Shown here: positions 35,472-48,098 of the stretch, piece by piece
How positions within the stretch are numbered: position 1 is the first letter of the stretch
Layout of the letters: each line of letters opens with the position of its first letter
Assembly (NCBI GenBank): GCA_910589415.1
Contig: OU342630.1
Location: 75,822,186-75,886,185, forward strand
DNA from: Malachius bipustulatus
Taxonomy: Eukaryota > Arthropoda > Insecta > Coleoptera > Melyridae
Direction: 5' to 3'
DNA: 64,000 nt
Position numbers and translations under genes: made by a program
The notes under the pieces: generated by a model
Told to the model about the DNA's origin: nothing
Seen by the model: the letters and a program-made list of their open reading frames with translations, nothing else
The model's database searches: none

Positions 35472-36129
35472 GATTTTTGATTATTGATTTACTGTCTACT
35501 CAATAAATACACATTCACTTCTTTGGTTTTATTTTAATCGTATAAATTCTATACAACTCGGCAACGTCGATGTGGTGGTTCAGCTGTAGCCTGGGCTTAT
35601 CACACTTTGATAAAAATTTTCGTCTTTTACGCCAAATTCTGATCGGCTTATTTCCGCGTATTAGTAATATAATTTCCAATTATTACTTACATAAATTCAC
35701 TCATAAATCCTTTCACTAACTATTGTGCGCGAAAACAATATTTAAAACTCTTATTTTTACAGGAATTTGGGCATAACTTCAATCATCGACCAAAAAACAC
35801 ATCCATACGTACCGGTGCTACGTTGCCAACCGAGTAATATTTTTCAAAATAATACGCTTGACAACAAGTCAAGATACTGGTTAATTTTCTTATGGGTGCC
35901 TTCTCCAAGCTATCCGAGCCTACATTTTTGGTATATTTTCCTGTACTGTATTCATTTCATCTCTATCAATTTTTTTTTTATTTTTACCTTGACTTGAACA
36001 TTCCTTCTTTCCACGTATCAAACCAGCTAGCCTACTTTCCTTGTTCATTTTTATAGTCCAGTCATTGTATCAAAACAAAAAATGACTTGAAATAAGAAAA
36101 ATTCCGTTTCGAATTTTCTTGTTCTACCC

Positions 36130-37347
36130 GTTTGTATTTATATTTGTATTTTTGAGGGTTATTAAGTTACTGCGACCTAAAAGATCTATTGTATCCCCTC
36201 TACTGTGCTTCCCTTTAGTGAAGCACCCTCTCCAAGTCCGTTTCCTTGAGAAACCTCAGGATTTTGAGAGAATCAAGGTCGGGTAAGTTCCCTGCCTCTA
36301 GCGGTGATGGCCCAGAATATTACTTCTTTTGAGTTCTATCGCATCGCAGTTGAGCAGCAGGTGGCGTGATCTTCTTTCCCGCAGAATCTGCAGACGCCAT
36401 TTTCTTCTATGCCTAGCTTCCTCAGGTGTTCCTTGAGCTTGCAATGTCTCGTTAGGAATCCCGTCAGTGTTCTGTTAATTCTCTCGGTTAAAATTCCCGA
36501 GAAATTCTTTGGATTGTCTCAACCCCGAGAGGTTCCTCCAATGAGTTTCTCTCAGTTTTCTTTTTCCTTTTGGAATTCTGCTTGAAGAAAGTATCTTCGA
36601 AGCCACAGAATGGTTCTGGTCCTATGAAGCGTGTCGATGCTCCTTTTCTTGCCAATGAGTGGGCATTCTTCTTGCGCTCGAGGTCGTCTCGAGCACAAGG
36701 ATTGCTTAGATTGCTGACTGTCTTGACGGGTGACAAGCCCCGCTCGGTCAGCAGTCTGTTTTGCGGTGATGTCCCGCAATTTCTTGGTTTTTGATTTCTT
36801 ACCATGGTTGATCCCACGAGTAGCTAGGGAAGGGTGTTCCACCTATGCAGAGCCCCGCATGCAAAGGTGAGGGGATTGATACAGTGGGGTGCCCCCTGGT
36901 GCCCCATGGTTGAATCCAGTAGGGCTGGTCTTCTATCCAGTCACGCATCCCATCAGCCTGAACCCCCGCCTTAGGATTTAGGTTTTTTTAGTGAGGTTGC
37001 CTCCTCTTGGTTCCGGCGATCAAGCCGAGACCCCCGCATCTCTCTGTGCGCGGAACGTGACCACGACAACAGATGATACGGTATATCAGATAGTCCACAG
37101 TCGGACATCTCTGGCGCCGTTTCCCCTAGTGCAGACCTTTAGTCACGACACGACAACCAGGTTAGGGGAGGTGGTTCGCGGCAGGGTTTTGAGCTACCAG
37201 TCTAGAATTTTACCTCTGACGAGCTTTATCACCACTGCTAACCTTACTCACTTACGCTCATTGTAAGGCCTTCCCCCTATCCGCCACCTGGGGACGCGCC
37301 CGATGGGTACTCAACCGCACGGGGTTCTACCCGTTAGGGGGGATCAC
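36130..37347 (-). mobile_element. Deletion derivative of an R1-like LINE (5' UTR, ORF1 start, RNase H end)
   Basis: Read on the minus strand, 37347-36850 is a GC-rich leader without coding. It is followed near 36842-36690 by the beginning of ORF1 (KKSKTKKLRDITAKQ). The frame changes directly to RNase H sequence (HSLARKGASTRFIGPEPFCGF) and then to the post-RNase H tail. Most of ORF1 and the endonuclease and RT domains are absent. The leader matches 52850-52983, where the same leader again precedes RNase H sequence. Confidence 0.65.
36150..36690 (-). pseudogene. R1-like LINE RNase H C-terminal part and tail
   Basis: HSLARKGASTRFIGPEPFCGF matches the end of the RNase H domain (A-D-x-L-A-R-x-G-S...F-x-G-P-E-P) of I/R1-type ORF2. 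Then LTGFLTRHCKLKEHLRKLGI and EENGVCRFCGKED give the L-T-x-H-C-x-L...C-R-F-C-G block. AGNLPDLDSLKILRFLKET follows as the usual C-terminal motif. Frameshifts separate these blocks. The plus-strand frame over 36570-36794 is antisense. Confidence 0.75.
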
Positions 37348-37359
37348 TGATGGTAATCT

Positions 37360-37520
37360 AAATTCAAAATGGCGACCAGATCACATCAGTCCGCCATTTT
37401 GAATCTTACGAAAATGATTGTTTTTCTTTAATAACTCTTCTATTTTAAATTTTTTCCGTAAAAATTGTTGAAACAAAACTTGTAGGAAACTCAATTTCCT
37501 ACAAATTTGCAAATTACAGT
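37360..37520. repeat. Short repeat with 13-base inverted repeat
   Basis: ATTCAAAATGGCG at 37362-37374 and its perfect complement at 37392-37404 form a hairpin with a 17-base loop. The block resembles the 'aaaatggcg' part of the 17930-19780 family. No gene is present. Confidence 0.4.
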
Positions 37521-40500
37521 TTTTTCTCTGTGAGCCATTGTATTCTATAGTACTCTATAAAATTAGTGTAAGGTAATCCGTCATGCTTACGATCATGCGC
37601 TTTTGATGGAGTCTTGCATTAAAATAACTTTGTCACGCGCAGACTTGCTACAAGCTTGCATCAGGGTTGCAGAATTTAGGCTTAGAAGTCACGTTTGTAT
37701 CAAACTTGAAGCGGACTTTCATGTCAACTTTACATTTGCAAGACAAAATCAAGGGTTGCTGCCAGCTTGCGTGCTATCTGGGTGGACTTTCTATTATTAA
37801 ACCTTCCCGAACTTGGTGTTTACTTATTTTGATATTGTTATCAATATTTCTGTAGTAGTTAATGGAACACTGCGGTTCTGGTTGGAAAAAAAAACAACTA
37901 CGGACCGATATATTCTACTGCACGTATAATGTTTAACTTAATTATCTTTTTCAACTATTTTGTTGTCGTATTTAATACAATAATAATTGGTAGACGTTCT
38001 AACAACTGCTCGGACAAACTTTTTTACCATGTAATAACAACCGATCCCAATGACAGTTGGTTAATTGAAAAAATTATTTTTAGAGTGGGGGTATAAACGT
38101 AGGGGTACAGAAGTATTACAGTTTTAAGCGATTTAAATCTCCCGAGAGCTGTTAGGCTGATCTCACACATATTCAACTTGAAGTTCGAGATTACTCAAGG
38201 CGATAGCTACAACAAAGACAAATAATTAGGAGCCTACGGTGAGGTTATGCCAAATGAACCACTCGTTGAAACTTCGTATTTGGTTAGCCAGGTGATGGAA
38301 AACGAAAATCTGTGCGTTCCGTAGTCAGTTAATTGATGTTGCTTAGGTCAGTAATATCTAACTGACGTCGAAAACAAGGGACTAAAATTAAGTGTCATTT
38401 TACGACGTCGCCGTAAGTCACCTATTTTCGACGTCATATACACGTGAAACTTTGCAAATATCCAAAATTCGCAAAAAAAAATTCAATGCTCAAGCAAGTA
38501 AAATTGAGAAACTGAGACCAGACCTTAATTTTTCGTTCATAGAATGAGTATTGAATTTGTAAAATTTTGTGTAATACTTGTGCAAATGCTTCTGCACATG
38601 CATAACACAATCGCAATTTCTGTCATTAACCATTCACTGTAATAGGATGAGCCCTGAGCTCACAGTATTCACCTATAAAGTACACAATTATTGTGATTTG
38701 TGTCCTATTTTGAGAGTTTAAAATTTATAGTTTATAAATTTTATGTATTGTACAGACTTTTGTAAAGAAGTGTATTTTCAAAAAAAAATATGAATGCTAT
38801 AACCTTATTTTTGTATTTTTTCAGAAAACTTTGCAAGCGTTGAAATTTTGGTGTATAATGATCGTCAATTTAACGTTCTAAAATCGTGGTTTTCAGGACC
38901 CAAACTACGTTTACGTATTTAATTTGGCAGTTTTTACGTTAGTTCTGACGTGATTTGTACGTGAAGTAACAGCTACTTAGATCTGTAACATTTTCACGTC
39001 GTGCGACGTCGCCCAACAACAAAACATGACGTCATGTTGACATTACTCTGTGACCTGAGGTATAGTAGGAAACGCCAGAGCAGGGGTCTAATCAAACAAT
39101 TAAGTCGCGAGACATCAATAACATGCGGATGCGTTCAACCAAGAACAGAAGCAAACCTGAGTATGGGAAGCAAGAATACACGGAGCAGCAACATTGGTTG
39201 TCCAGTCGGTGTGAAATGAAAGCAAAACAGAACGAAAATAATGATCATTTGGAGGGAGGAGTCATGAGAACAAGAAAGGAGCGGGAGGAATGTAAGTTGA
39301 AATAGAAAGAAACAATCAAAGGAATTTCTTTCGGTAACGAAACCAAAGGTCATCAGCGTTTTTAAGGTAAACATTGTGACAGGAGGGGAGAACCAGGAGG
39401 TTGCAGCTCAGGAGATGGAGGATTAAAAACCCGAAAGTCATAATTTTAAAAATATCTCAAGGTAAAAGTACAGCACTTAATGTGAATTATAAAAAGTATA
39501 TTTTATATGAAAATTAATCAACAAAAATTCAATAAAATTATTGGCAAGTTCTTATTGCATATAAGCAAAATTGCAATAAAATAATAGATGCGTGCTCGGT
39601 TAGCACAACCAACTGCTCTAATTAGATACTGAAATGATATAGCAGGCACAACACAACATGTTATACAAGGAAAAGAAGACACATATATGACTTGGTGAAA
39701 CTAGGCAATGTATGTCACATTTCGAAATGTTCGAAATGCAATCATGCAATCAAATCTACACATACTGATAGAAGCTAAAGGAATTTGTACAGATAAATCT
39801 GTTTCAAAGCCTATAGCATTTTCTGTTCCAATGAGTAGAGACAGAAGATAATGAAATCCGGAAGCCTGTTTCAAATGATAATTATTATAAAACGATTAAA
39901 TCAAATAACATACAAGATCCTTCAATTAAAAGCTCTGAGATAAATATGTATAAGATTATCCCGAATCCCAGCAAAATAATCACCACCACGACATGAATAT
40001 TTAGCAAAACAGACGGCCGAGAGTATAATCTCAACGCAGTCATATCGAGAGTTTCCCTCCATATTTGCTTAACTGAATTTCTAACCTAATTTATTCTATA
40101 CGGTGTGCCTTCAAATACTCGAGAAAATTTTCAAGTGCAGCTGGACTTTGAAGTGGCGACCGGGAGGGAAGGGTCGAATGGTTTTGAGGCAGAGGACCGC
40201 AGCATACCGTCCTAAAAATTAGCAGCAGAAGGTTACAATCATATTCTGACCCACGGAGAGAGACCCTATAAAATATTCACACCCGCTCTAATAACAGGGA
40301 GGGACCGCTTCCACCGCACATGGACTGCGTCATTAATTGAGTGTTCTAATTCAGTCTTGTATATTCTTTCAACGGATTGCCAAGTGTTCTAAATAAGAAT
40401 TAATTTTAAACGTCACCTAATTACTAGTTTCCGAAGATCGAGATATTAAAATTTAAATAATTCTTGGATAAACCCACTTGTTACATGTAAGATAGCTTTA

Positions 40501-42724
40501 AACAATGTTATTAACTATGTTACTATGTTATAAACTATGTTATTAGCGTAACTATAATAGCCAATTTGTTTGGAACTAAATGCAAGAGGCTTACTCCAGG
40601 GTTCAGCAACTACTACTGTTACTGCAAAATTAGAATTAAATAAAAAAAAACTCGCCTGAAACATGATCAAATACGTTCGTTATGTTGAAGCATTTTACAT
40701 CTAGTTCTAGTTCATCAAGCAGGGATTTTCGCATCACGATTTAAATGTTTTTACTGTAAACTAAGTAGGTATATACAATACAGAATATCTATCTAGGCGA
40801 TCCGGTTGTAGGACTGTATATTTTTATAATGGCGGATTATTGCTAGGATTTATTTCACTGATTAAATTTTATTCATCCTAAAAAGTATTAGCGAGAAGGC
40901 TTTGTTCTCAATATACTCCCAACATATTCCCACAAAATGAAAAACGTATAAAGAGGCTAAATATAGGGCATTACGTTGTAAAGCGTTAAGGGCAAGAACT
41001 GCTAAATTAAGGCGTTCAGTGTGGTAAAAGTATTAAGGGAAGAATTTAATAAAGGAGCATTTCTCCAATAACCATTAACTCTCAATTAGGAGCAATAAAC
41101 AATCAATATTTGTAGCTCCAGAAGACCCAGATAATTGAATCATGCCGATGTCTATATCGAATTCTTCCTCTCAAAGTTATAATAATTTTTACCTTGATGA
41201 AAAAAACAAAATCAACTAACAGTAATAATTAATGTCAGAAATATTTTCGAAATAAGATAATTTAATAAGTATGTTATATATTTAATAATGCCTTTTGGTT
41301 ACATAGATACTTGGATGATAATATACGTCTGCGAAAAATTGCGTGAGCTCGGGTGGAAACACTCGTGTGTTTCTATTGTTTCCTTGTCGAGGAAATTAGT
41401 TCACTTTTTATATAACAGTTAAGAGCTTATTTCTGGGAAATAGGGTCAATAGTCCCGACGGATACAAGGAAAATCTCTTAGTGTGCATCACAAAGAATCG
41501 GACTAACTTAATTAGAGAACTCAAGTGCAATATATTGCGTAAGCATCGTGGAGCACTTTTTTCCCTACCTACTAAATTATCGTTACTTAACCGGATATAC
41601 GTATTTCTCCTCAAATTCTAGGCACAAATTAAAGATACATCAGGTATAGTGAGATTTACATAACAAAGTGGAGAATATTTACGATGTAAGTAATGCAAGA
41701 TTAAAAAAATAGTTCTGTTTAAAGCAAACCGCATTAGGATTTTGTTGATTTAAAGAAAAATTAATTATCTGCCAGTATGTAATAATAAAATTAAAATTAA
41801 TGTCTTTTAGTACTCTTATTGTTATTTTCATTATTAGAGCGTTTTGGATGAATTATTATGAAGGCTATTATTGAATAGGTATTGAATTATACCGTGTGAG
41901 CAAATGAAAACGTAATTTAGGTAGGCCCTGGAAAAAAATTTCATGTCTTAGATTGAATCCTACGATAAAATCACTGTCATCTACTTTAAATGTCTTATTT
42001 TTCTTATTTTGTGATTTTGAGTGGTCTGGGGATGTTCATGAATCACATTCTGCACATATGATAAACTCTGGATGCGTTCATATAAATAACCAGTTCGCTT
42101 ATTGATGGATAAAAATCTAGCATCGTTCATAAATTGCCGATAACGACGCTTGAAGTGCACTCGGAGTGTCGAAGAAACACATGTGTGAATCAATTCTGTG
42201 CATAATATTAGTAAATTACAAAAATTAGTATTAAATTTTAAGAAAGTGTGAATCTGACAGTTCTAATACTTTTTAATTATTATTTCCTTTTTTTTCTCGT
42301 TCGAATTGCGTTCATTAAATGGAACAATCTGACGATATTCTGGCAAATGTAAGGCATCACTCTGGTTGTTATTCACATAAACTGTGCATTCCACCTTCAG
42401 GGCCATATTTGTTTTTGTGGACCGTGCCACCTATCTGGATTTTTTTAGGTAAGCGTGTGACGAGGCAAGATTCCGTTGGCACAGTTATTTAGGAGAAGCA
42501 CAGACATAACAACTTTATAGGAATAGTTAGTTTTTCGAAAAAAAAAAAAAAATGGGCGAGTGACTATCCGCCAAAAATTTATAAACATTATTTCCAGAAG
42601 AGTTTGCCCTCTTAAAAAATCGTCACCACTAGAGCCACAGATCACAGACCTCACTTTTATCATGAGCATGAGTGCATAGTAGGAATAAAGTTCCTTATGG
42701 TGTAAACATCTTTGAATGCTCTTC
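37521..42724. other. Intergenic stretch
   Basis: No gene is supported. TGACGTC/CGACGTC-type motifs cluster at 38365-38435 and 38995-39030. A TATAAAA sits at about 40267 in a GC-richer patch (40150-40330). Neither is enough for a call. Confidence 0.3.
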
Positions 42725-42865
42725 CATGCTTTGGACATGGAAAATTGCGATTTTCATTTGTTTATAACTTCCGTAAAAATGTATAGATTTCAACACACGA
42801 AGTATTTTATATTTTTATCGGAATTCCCTTTAAAATTATTTATCATACGGTATGCTCTATGGCGA
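42725..42865. repeat. Fragment related to the core of the 61722 palindrome
   Basis: The block 'ggaaaattgcgattttcatt' followed by 'tgtttataact' is identical to sequence at 61988-62030 and 62285-62320, in the arms of the large palindrome. Similarity fades by about 42865. It is a partial copy of that element. Confidence 0.5.
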
Positions 42866-43119
42866 TTGATACATTCTCCTATCTAAAAGAAAACAGTTAC
42901 AAAGTTTTCTCAGTATTTAAAGACGAAGAATCTGATAATATTTTTTACATGTTCAACTTTAAAGAAATCCAAGACAATGAAGTTTTAAGAAAATCGATTT
43001 GTTTGAAGAAAGACTATTAGTATACTGGAAAAAAGGTACATGTAAGATGTAAATCACACTATTTTCGATTCCTAGTTATCTTTCCGCTTAACGAATGAGT
43101 AATAATATTTACGAGGTAT

Positions 43120-44560
43120 GAATGAATTAGGAGAGAAAATGGATCCAAAAAAATTAAAAAAAAAATACAGGAAAAACGTTATTTCACAGCTCAACATTCG
43201 AATAAATATTTCGCGGGTATTTCTTCTGATCAAACTAATTAACAAGCTTTGATGAAAGCTGGGAATTTTGCTGTTGGTCCTTTTCGACGTGGTGCTACAG
43301 AAAGCGTCGTTCATCAGTGGGTCGAAGGAACGGATCTACTGATGCAGGGATATACTATGAAAAAATTCTGCACCTTTTTTTTTAAATAAAAGGCTGCTCG
43401 CATACAACAAGACCGTTCAGTTTCAATTTTGACCCAATACAATGCTTTATCTGTGACTGGTCCAATAATGACAATCGCAACCTCAGTATCAACAGATGAT
43501 ACGATAAATTGCTGTGATGCTTTTCAGGTTGGTGTCAAGACAATGAAGAAAATAGACAAAGCTAATTTCAAGGACGTTAAATTGTCTATACATAACATAA
43601 ATTTATTCCTCTCTTGGGCAAAATAAAAATTCACGATGATATTGTTGTAATAGATTCATTACTGCTGTTTCAATGGAACTGCGTCTCGAAAAGATCAGAA
43701 GATAAGTTCCGAAGTTATCTACAGTTTGAGTTGACTTCATATCCATTATGTCTTTTTTGACGATGGATGCAGCGAAAAACTAAAAAGTCGTAATTCTTAG
43801 ATCTGTTATCGTCATTATCAATAAATGTTGAACAAACCGAACAATCCGTGTTCATTGTTGATGGTGGAGTGATTTTGCTTCGTGTTAAATGGCAATTGGA
43901 GTAAAAGTTTAAGAGTCTCTGCGAAGCTTGACTCTTGAAATCGCACTTGCTTAAAAATCGCGAAAGCTTAAAAATCGCACAAGATAAGTGTCTATAGCCA
44001 ACAGTAATAACAAATCTCGCCTCATTTATATGTTGAGCAGGGAGTTGCTCACGGAAAATACAATTTTTTCGCATCAAGCGGAAAGCGATGCAGATAGATT
44101 GATCGTCTACACGTCTTAATATAGTTGCAGAAAATGTGGTTGTGTTGCTGAGGAATTGATGTACTTATTCTTTTGACTGCTCTTATGCCTGATAGTAAGT
44201 AAATTAATATTTCAAATCAGCTATTTAAAACCAGACAAAGGAAAGGTAAAGGAGAACTTGTTTTCTTCCAAGGATTTAAAGAAATATTTAAAGCGGAAAA
44301 AGAAGATATTTTAAAACAAAACTAGTAAATGCTGAGGTAGCAATCCACTTCGGAATATGACATCATGAAGTTAATTGCATTTTTTTACATCTCATCCCAT
44401 AGGTATGAGAGTTTCATCAAAACGAGCATGAAAAATTCCAGATCTGCTCAGTTAGCTGCTTTGCCCCCTACCGAGGATGCCTCATCGAACACTTGAAGAG
44501 TGTATTTTCAAATTCAACTGTGGCTCGGATAAAACATATTATGTCCATTGGAGTGATTTT
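43120..44560 (+). pseudogene. Pseudogene of a repeated arthropod protein family of unknown function
   Basis: Ordered plus-strand blocks read QALMKAGNFAVGPFRRGATE, VVHQWVEGTDLLMQ, KIHDDIVVIDSLLLFQW, SEDKFRSYLQFELTSYPLCL, NVEQTEQSVFIVDGGVILLR, ESDADRLIVYTS, VAENVVVLL, LKPDKGKVKENLFSSKDLKK, SAQLAALPPTEDASSNT and RVYFQIQLWLG. I recall this motif series from multicopy, mobile-element-associated proteins in arthropod genomes, where D-G-G-x-L-L-H-R-V and D-A-D-x-x-I-V are constant. The acidic spacing hints at a nuclease-like fold, but I do not know the activity. Several stops and frameshifts interrupt it over about 480 codons. The minus-strand frame 43715-44077 is antisense to it. Confidence 0.6.
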
Positions 44561-47500
44561 TTTTGTAGATATCGGCCTTTTTTTGGTTAATTTTCCTGTA
44601 CTTATTGCCTAATATTACAATTAAAATTAGTAACAATACGTCAAAATAGGTATAGAGTGCTAATTATTATTATAATGTAGATTTTTTTTTATTTAATACT
44701 TTATAATCCAATGTTTCTCTTTTGGTTTTCGTCTTTGTCAATTATTGTGTTACCGAATTTGTCAGTTGATTTTCCCATTTATCTAACGTCAGTGTGATAA
44801 ATTTAAATTCCCCCTTTGTCAAATAAGATTTCTTTTATACGAAATGCTTTTCCAATGTTTATATAGTGTGATTGCACGTAAATAGGAAAAGCAATCATTT
44901 ATTAACATAAAGAGAAATTGATTGACAAATAATAACTAAGACCATTAATATAGAGATAAAAAAAAAACATTTGACATACTAAGAAAAACAATTGACAAAA
45001 GAGGAAAACCAAGAGAAAAGACTGTATCTTTATGTTTACTGGATTTTCGTTACGCCATACTGAATATCTCATCAGGCGTCGGCGTCCAGTGTTCACAGAG
45101 GCTTGTGGCTTGTGGTTTGGCTAAGAGAAGCAACCGCAAAATCCTGCTTGTCAGAACTAAATTCTTCGTCAGGTTCCTTTACGTCATGCTAAAATTTGAA
45201 AAGTTATTTGCAAGCTTTACTACATTTTACAAAACTTTATATTATAAGGTATAAGCAGGCTAAAAACCTAAACGATATTTCACTTAATAGTAATTCCGGA
45301 ATAAGATTTATTACCTTCAAATGAGAGTACCTATGTACTGTCGACAACGAAAAGCAAAAACTAACGAGGTCACGGGTGAGAAACTTATGACATTTGTCGT
45401 GCAGAAAATATGTTTGTATTTACGCGGTACGGAACTGATGGCGTGTATTCCGATATATGACCTACTCCCCTCTGTTCCTAACGACACCCTTCGGATTAAT
45501 AAAGCAAAAAGGTAGATTGTTAGCAAGAAATAGGACAAATTGCAACCATATACATAATTGAATTATTCCGCTGTTACCTCGCATTTTATTGCGTATAAAT
45601 CTTCCGTTATTTGAGCCGGTTTCGGGAAAATCAGATTTCAGAAGCACGTAAAGAAAATTCATGTAGGTATAGCTAACAAACGTAAGAAATTTGATCCTTA
45701 ATTAGGATTTACTTTATTAAAACAGTGCAGTCTTTGTATACTTACAGTATGTCCACATTTCGATGCTCACCATTGGTATATCGGTTATTAGAAGAAATAG
45801 AGCCATGGTTAAATGGGGAATGTTGTTAAGAATTCAACGCTCGCAACAAATCTCATTTCAAATTAATTCTGATCTTTTTCAATTTTAAGATATTTGCCGA
45901 TTTCTATTTTTGTTAATAAGTCAATAACGCCTAATGCCGCTTTTAAACTTTTACTTTTGCATTGTGCAGATACTTTTTTAAGGCATTTTTTTAAATCCAA
46001 ACACAAACCTCCGATTCTCATGCAATTATTGCTTCCAAGTTATTAGCGCTATCTTTTGTTTTCATTTTGGTCGCCATATTGGATTTGCATGTCATTCTGT
46101 ATTGAAAAAATTAAGGAAACGAAAAATCTATCACATTAAAAAAAAAAATCTTCAAAAGTTTTTTCTCCTTTTTCCAAAAACAAAAAAAAATTTTTATCAC
46201 CGAACGACATCGTGTGACGTCTCAATATGACGTGACATTGCTTGACTTATGGTTATTTTATGACATTCGTTTGAAGAAAGTTTCTTTGTTTCTAACGTTC
46301 GACAGAAGACGGAACCTTAAGAAGAAGAAGATAAAAGATTAAAACACGTGTAAACGCGAAAGAGAAGGCTATAGACATCCTAGATGAACCACCTTCCGGC
46401 GATGTTGTCTAGCCTGTCAATTTTAAATTAATTTGTAGTGACACAAGCTGCAAATAGTTGTCGCTTTGTTGATTTCTGTATCAACATGGAAACATGCAGA
46501 TTGTCCATCTTCTATTGATACGCATCACCCCGATAGAGCCTATCATCCTCCTGTGAATCCTCCTTCATGCCTTACACAATGCAGCCAGGACGATATAAAG
46601 ATATTCAAAAATACAATTTTTTTCTTAAATCTTTACCTCTCTGTATTTTCTTGACGAAGTATTCCCCGAATACAGTTCATAAAGCAAACTATTATTATCT
46701 ATTCTATCTATTATTGTTCCTTGAATTTTTTGCTTTGAAAACTGGACCACCCTGTATATTTGTGACAAAAATTCATGTGAAGTTCATATTAAATGCGGTG
46801 CAAGCACAATTTTATCAGAAATTAAACGCCTAAAGCAAAAGAGATTAAATTTAATAGTTTTTTCTACCAGCAATAAGAGAATTCCTTATGCTGACGTTAG
46901 CTTGATAACCGTGCAAAATGCATACAACGATTTCGTTATAAACCTAAAATGATCAATCATCGTATAATTGGGAAATTTATCTGGGCATCCTCTTGTCGCA
47001 TGACCTCCATTAATAAAAAGTAAAATATTCAAAAAAGTTTGTTGATAAAAGGAATTAATAATTTTAACATATTTATATTCGTTTTCCATATTATGAATGA
47101 AGTACCGGTGAACTAGTTAGATATTTATGATATATTCTGTATAGCTTAGTAGGTTATTATTATTTGATACGGTTTTTCGTATTCTCAGAAACTTTAAGCC
47201 AAAAGAAGCTTATTTCAGCGAAGCCATGCAACACAGAGTTTACTTGGATAATGTTTCACAGAGCGGTTTCGTATGGAGGAAAAGATGAACGAACCTCCAA
47301 AATAGCTTCGGTGTTTTACTTTTTCCCAGAATTGAGGTAATTCCTGCCAACGCTACTGCTTTTAAGCAATTCATTTCGCGCGGAAGATGATGCATGCGTC
47401 AAGCCACCTAGCCTTTCCCGTTTTTTAAAGGGATGATTTAGTGAAAAACGTCTAGTAAATTTTGATGCAAATAACAGGCAAAGCGTAACTCGGTTACAAG

Positions 47501-48098
47501 CCCTCATGAGCTCCCCGACTAGATTAAATTATTTACGCAAATATGTTTTGGTTTTCCAAAGGGCGACATAATTTACGGTCCAAACGCAAATCGCGCGTTA
47601 TTTATTATGATCCATTGATCTACGTCTCATTTGCTTTTTATTTATGTAACGTAACGAGCTGAGGATTGGAAGTATACTGACTGGAACTTGCTATCAATAA
47701 AAATTTAATGCAGGGTTCAATTCGAAAAATGAAAAACACATTCCGGTGTACTACCCACATAAAGGCTAACAAACTGTCCTGGATGAATGATTTACCATCA
47801 TGCATAACACATCTGTGGGAGCTTTTAACTGCCGATCACATTGCAAAGACAAAACTTTTGTAACGAATTTTTCATAATAGGTAGGTACCTAATTCAGTAT
47901 TCGGCGATTTTTAAACATAACAGTCTGATGTTATTACTTATTTATTTTTTTTATAGGGCTACGAACCTTCTTTTTTGTTAAATTGTTTCATAAAGCTTCC
48001 ATTTTGATTGTAATTTTAGTTTCGAAATGACATTCTTTTAGGCACAAGTGATTAGGTTGAGTCCTAGATGCCTAATAGGAATAGGTAGACATTATTAA
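44561..48098. other. Intergenic stretch
   Basis: No gene is supported. A CCACCCTGTATA terminus of some element lies at about 46745-46757. A small CG-containing A+T patch near 47570-47650 is unremarkable. Confidence 0.3.

Larger units (their letters stand above)
34374..35500 (-). mobile_element. Non-LTR retrotransposon, internally deleted, 5-bp repeat tail
   Basis: On the minus strand the element carries a complete ORF1 (35471-34833) and the first codons of the ORF2 endonuclease. It then jumps to a 3' UTR that ends with AATAAATTCTA and about five copies of ATTCA at 34374-34406. Short tandem-repeat tails in place of poly(A) are typical of CR1/L2-type LINEs. Nearly all of ORF2 is missing. The 5' boundary was not determined precisely. 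Confidence 0.7.

Noticed and set aside
37205..37235. CTGACGAG in the R1-like leader as a hammerhead core
   Set aside because: No stem II and GAAA follow at the required distance.
38360..39040. Cluster of TGACGT/CGACGT motifs as an array of response elements
   Set aside because: Spacing is irregular and no paired repeat or promoter context was found.
45060..45110. A possible minus-strand hammerhead (CTGATGAG...CGAAA)
   Set aside because: The bases between the core and GAAA cannot form stem II.
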